This document shows, piece after piece, positions 61,951 through 64,000 of a stretch of DNA of 64,000 bases. Each line of letters starts with the position of its first letter. Position 1 is the first letter of the stretch. The DNA is from Pontibacter sp. G13 (lineage in GTDB: Bacteria > Bacteroidota > Bacteroidia > J057), in NCBI RefSeq assembly GCF_031851795.1, contig NZ_CP134696.1:3802501-3866500 (forward strand), read 5' to 3'. The position numbers and the translations under genes were made by a program. Under the pieces are notes generated by a model that was not told the DNA's origin, searched no databases, and saw only the letters and a program-made list of their open reading frames with translations.

Positions 61951-62526
61951 ATGGTAAACAGACAATTCCAAAAGTCCCATTGGGGCACCGTCAAAGACTG
62001 GTGGATGGGACTAGGAAACCCCTGGAAAACCTTGTTCTTGGAAAACCTGGAGATGGAGTATGATGATCCAATGGCGAATATTCATCGGGTATTCTCATTG
62101 GAGGAGCTGGACTTGAGCCGTTCCGAGATTCGTGACTTGTCTCCACTCAAATATTTTGGCAATCTCCGTTATCTGGATTTGTCCATGACGGATATAGACG
62201 ATCTGACTCCTCTGGAGGATTTGGTGAATCTTCAGGAGCTGCATTTCACTGGTTCAAAGAATCTGGATGTCAGCCAGCTTTCCCGAATTCCCAATCTAGA
62301 GGTATTGGATTTGTCGTATCCCGAGACGCCCCCAGTGAACTTTGATGAGCTCTACAAGCTTGATCAGCTCAAAGCTTTCTATGGCAATGGATGTTCACTC
62401 AATTCTATCGCAGAATTTGTGGCACTTGATCAGTTGGAGGTATTGTGCCTCTACTTCAATATAATCCCTGCCAAAGAGCTGAGAGCTTTCAAGGAGCTTT
62501 ATCCAGATTGCAAAGTAATGTGCTAG
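61951..62526 (+). CDS. Leucine-rich-repeat protein
   Basis: 191 residues without signal peptide. After about 45 N-terminal residues (WWMGLGNPWKTLFLENLEME) four or five leucine-rich repeats of about 22 residues follow, of the short bacterial type: LEELDLSRSEIRDLSPLKYF, LRYLDLSMTDIDDLTPLEDL, LQELHFTGSKNLDVSQLSRI, LEVLDLSYPETPPVNFDELY. Such a curved sheet binds a protein partner, unknown here. A stretch of 270 bp with only a terminator precedes it. Confidence 0.85.
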   Translation: MVNRQFQKSHWGTVKDWWMGLGNPWKTLFLENLEMEYDDPMANIHRVFSLEELDLSRSEIRDLSPLKYFGNLRYLDLSMTDIDDLTPLEDLVNLQELHFTGSKNLDVSQLSRIPNLEVLDLSYPETPPVNFDELYKLDQLKAFYGNGCSLNSIAEFVALDQLEVLCLYFNIIPAKELRAFKELYPDCKVMC

Positions 62527-62571
62527 GCTTACGGCCTATGCTCAAAGGAATCGGAATCTATATACGAAAGT

Positions 62572-62601
62572 AAAAGGCCATCTCAATTGAGGTGGCCTTT
62601 T
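62572..62601. terminator. Bidirectional terminator between LRR gene and rsfS
   Basis: AAAAGGCCATCTC pairs with GAGGTGGCCTTTT over 13 pairs (one wobble) with loop AATT. A-rich and T-rich sides serve both convergent genes. Confidence 0.8.
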
Positions 62602-62649
62602 ACTTTTGTTCAAAAAATTGGCCAGTCATTTCTGACTGCCCGTTTGGAT

Positions 62650-63021
62650 TTACATATCGGGAATTCGTTCGATATCAGCATCTCCCCAAAGGGATTCAAG
62701 CCGATAGAACTCTCTTTTCTCTTTTAAGAAAATCTGCACAATTACATTCACGTAATCGATCAATACCCATTCGCAGACATCCATGCCTTCCTTGCTGATG
62801 GGAATATCTCCGCTTTGCTCTTTGACTGTCTTCAAGACAGAATCAGCCAATGCCGAAACGTGAGTGTCAGACGTACCCGTGCAAATGACAAAATAATCAG
62901 TCATGGCACCATCTGTCTGGGACAGATCCATCCGCACGATCTCTTTTCCTTTGAGGTTTTGAAGGCCTTCAATCACCAGATCTGTCAATGCCTTCGCGTC
63001 CAAGGCGACTTTTTGCTCCAT
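62650..63021 (-). CDS. rsfS: Ribosomal silencing factor RsfS
   Basis: 123 residues, the usual length. The family core is present: GKEIVRMDLSQ, MTDYFVICTGTSDTHVSALA, EGMDVCEWVLIDYVNVIVQI and EKREFYRLESLWGDA. RsfS binds ribosomal protein L14 and keeps the subunits from joining when nutrients are short. The GMDVCEWV segment has a cysteine where many members have glycine or arginine, not a known active position. It stands alone, with a convergent LRR gene downstream. Confidence 0.94.
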   Translation of the reverse strand: MEQKVALDAKALTDLVIEGLQNLKGKEIVRMDLSQTDGAMTDYFVICTGTSDTHVSALADSVLKTVKEQSGDIPISKEGMDVCEWVLIDYVNVIVQIFLKEKREFYRLESLWGDADIERIPDM

Positions 63022-63119
63022 TCAGTAAAATTGCTCGTTTTGATATGGTTGGGCGAATTTCGGAAACACCCGCCTATTATTAAAGATAACCCTTTTTCCC
63101 TTAAAAAGGAATAAAGCAA

Positions 63120-64000
63120 TCATTTGACAGTTGGGCGCACCCGATCCGGATAATCCGTAATAAAACCGTCTACGCCCATCTCTTCCAATTGTTTGGCTGC
63201 TTTGGGATCATTCACAGTCCAAGGAATTACCCGAATGCCCGCTTCGTGAAGCTGCTGAACGGCCGCTTGGTTAAGAAGCGAATATTCCGGACTGTATATC
63301 GAAGGCGTGAATCCTAGTCGATCGAGATGAGATTGGAATGGGCCAGCTTCTTCCACCAAGAGCGCCAATGGCAAATCTGGATAGTGTTGGTGAGCTGCTT
63401 GCAAGGTGCGGACATCGAATGATTGTAGAATGGTCCGCTCTGCTATTCCGCCCTCTTGGATGACTTCAACTACCAGTTGGGTGAATACTTCTGGGGATGG
63501 ATGGAAGACATGGTCTCGACCCGGCTGTGATTTGGTTTCGATGTTGTAGGACAATGGGGCTTTTCCCTGTGAGGCAGAATATGCCTCCATTTGCTGAATG
63601 ACCTCGGACAGTAGAGGTTTCCGGACGTCCATGGAGGCTTGCTCTGGAAAACGAGGATGGGGTTTGCTGCCGCAATCATAGGATTGGATTTCCTGATAAG
63701 TCATCTGGAACATATTGTAGGATTGTTCCAATTCCTCAGAGATAGGATTGCCATCCAGATCTAAGCATATTTCGTGGGAGAGGAATGGCTCGTGGGAAAC
63801 GACCACCAAGCTGTCTTTGCTGATCACAACATCCAATTCTAGGGTGGTGACTCCAAGATCTATGGCCTTTTTGAAGGCTGGAATGGAATTCTCGGGAAGG
63901 AGTCCACGACATCCTCGATGGCCTTGGAAATCGAAGGGCTTTTCTTGGGGGGGCATCGGTTTCTTTTCGGGGGAATGGCAACTGGAAAAAATTCCTAATA
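63120..64000 (-). CDS. Glycerophosphodiester phosphodiesterase lipoprotein, 5' end outside window
   Basis: The TIM-barrel phosphodiesterase runs from QGHRGCRGLLPENS (substrate and catalytic histidine) through LELDVVISKD, VVSHEP, YNIETK and VIPWTVNDP to DGFITDYPDRV. An ATG at 63956 could start a 278-residue protein, but the frame stays open to the window edge and reads GIFSSCHSPEKKP before it. That looks like the end of a lipoprotein signal with its cysteine, so the true start is beyond 64000. It should cut glycerophosphodiesters to glycerol-3-phosphate in the periplasm. Confidence 0.85.
   Translation of the reverse strand, partial: LGIFSSCHSPEKKPMPPQEKPFDFQGHRGCRGLLPENSIPAFKKAIDLGVTTLELDVVISKDSLVVVSHEPFLSHEICLDLDGNPISEELEQSYNMFQMTYQEIQSYDCGSKPHPRFPEQASMDVRKPLLSEVIQQMEAYSASQGKAPLSYNIETKSQPGRDHVFHPSPEVFTQLVVEVIQEGGIAERTILQSFDVRTLQAAHQHYPDLPLALLVEEAGPFQSHLDRLGFTPSIYSPEYSLLNQAAVQQLHEAGIRVIPWTVNDPKAAKQLEEMGVDGFITDYPDRVRPTVK

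Noticed and set aside
1-64000. CRISPR arrays, toxin-antitoxin or phage-defence systems
   Set aside because: No spaced short repeats, no cas, restriction, Abi-type or integrase motifs were seen on either strand.

Overview
The window is chromosomal DNA of a member of the Bacteroidota, probably an environmental type IX secretion (T9SS) lineage such as Saprospiria or Cytophagia; the class cannot be fixed from the sequence. The evidence is porU and porV, two very large secreted proteases with T9SS C-terminal sorting domains, four TonB-dependent receptors with carboxypeptidase-like N-terminal domains, FecR/DUF4974, DUF4249 and LytS/LytTR proteins, promoters with a TAnnTTTG -7 box, and few Shine-Dalgarno sequences. 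I see no insertion sequence, prophage, CRISPR array or integrase; the region looks like ordinary core and lineage-specific chromosome.

Layout. 1-2000 (minus): a partial lysine-ketoglutarate reductase/saccharopine dehydrogenase-type protein, cut by the window edge, behind a DUF481-like outer-membrane protein. 2200-4900 (plus): a small membrane protein and a sodium:alanine (AGCS) symporter with a large extracytoplasmic insert. 5000-8000 (minus): a TonB-dependent receptor and an arrestin-like protein, divergent from a MarR regulator. 8700-10500 (minus): a secreted protein and an ankyrin protein. 10700-15000 (plus): a complete ECF sigma / FecR anti-sigma / STN-type TonB transducer module. 15300-22700: two paralogous reprolysin-type T9SS metalloproteases in tandem. 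22800-24000 (minus): a von Willebrand A protein. 24200-29200 (plus): a LytS-type kinase, LytTR regulator, membrane protein, and a prolyl-tRNA synthetase-like protein that has lost the aminoacylation motifs but kept the editing and anticodon domains. 30100-30300: two identical tRNA-Asn genes. 30400-32600: a PfkB kinase, a HAD hydrolase and ispF. 32700-35600: a four-gene DUF4178 operon. 35900-39400: a TonB receptor/DUF4249 lipoprotein pair. 39500-40800: a GbsR-type regulator with three matching operators, a membrane protein and a possible micro-gene. 40900-45600 (minus): DUF1266 protein, lipoprotein metallopeptidase, zinc-finger mini-protein, metallophosphoesterase, aroE. 45700-50600 (minus): porV and porU. 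51200-55600 (plus): a secreted protein and a fused 5-oxoprolinase/hydantoinase. 55900-58500 (minus): an ECF sigma factor overlapping a dual-membrane-spanning anti-sigma-like protein with eight tandem ~32-residue cytoplasmic repeats. 58800-64000: recQ, a helical protein, a leucine-rich-repeat protein, rsfS, and an edge-truncated glycerophosphodiesterase lipoprotein.

How the parts fit: the two metalloproteases are predicted clients of the T9SS whose sortase (PorU) and shuttle (PorV) are encoded about 23 kb away. Two unlike trans-envelope sigma-factor circuits are present: FecR plus a TonB receptor, and a single-chain fusion of anti-sigma region and outer-membrane barrel. The most unusual items are the catalytically degenerate ProRS-like protein, the eight-repeat anti-sigma/barrel protein, and the small GbsR regulon with an orphan operator in front of a 24-codon reading frame.
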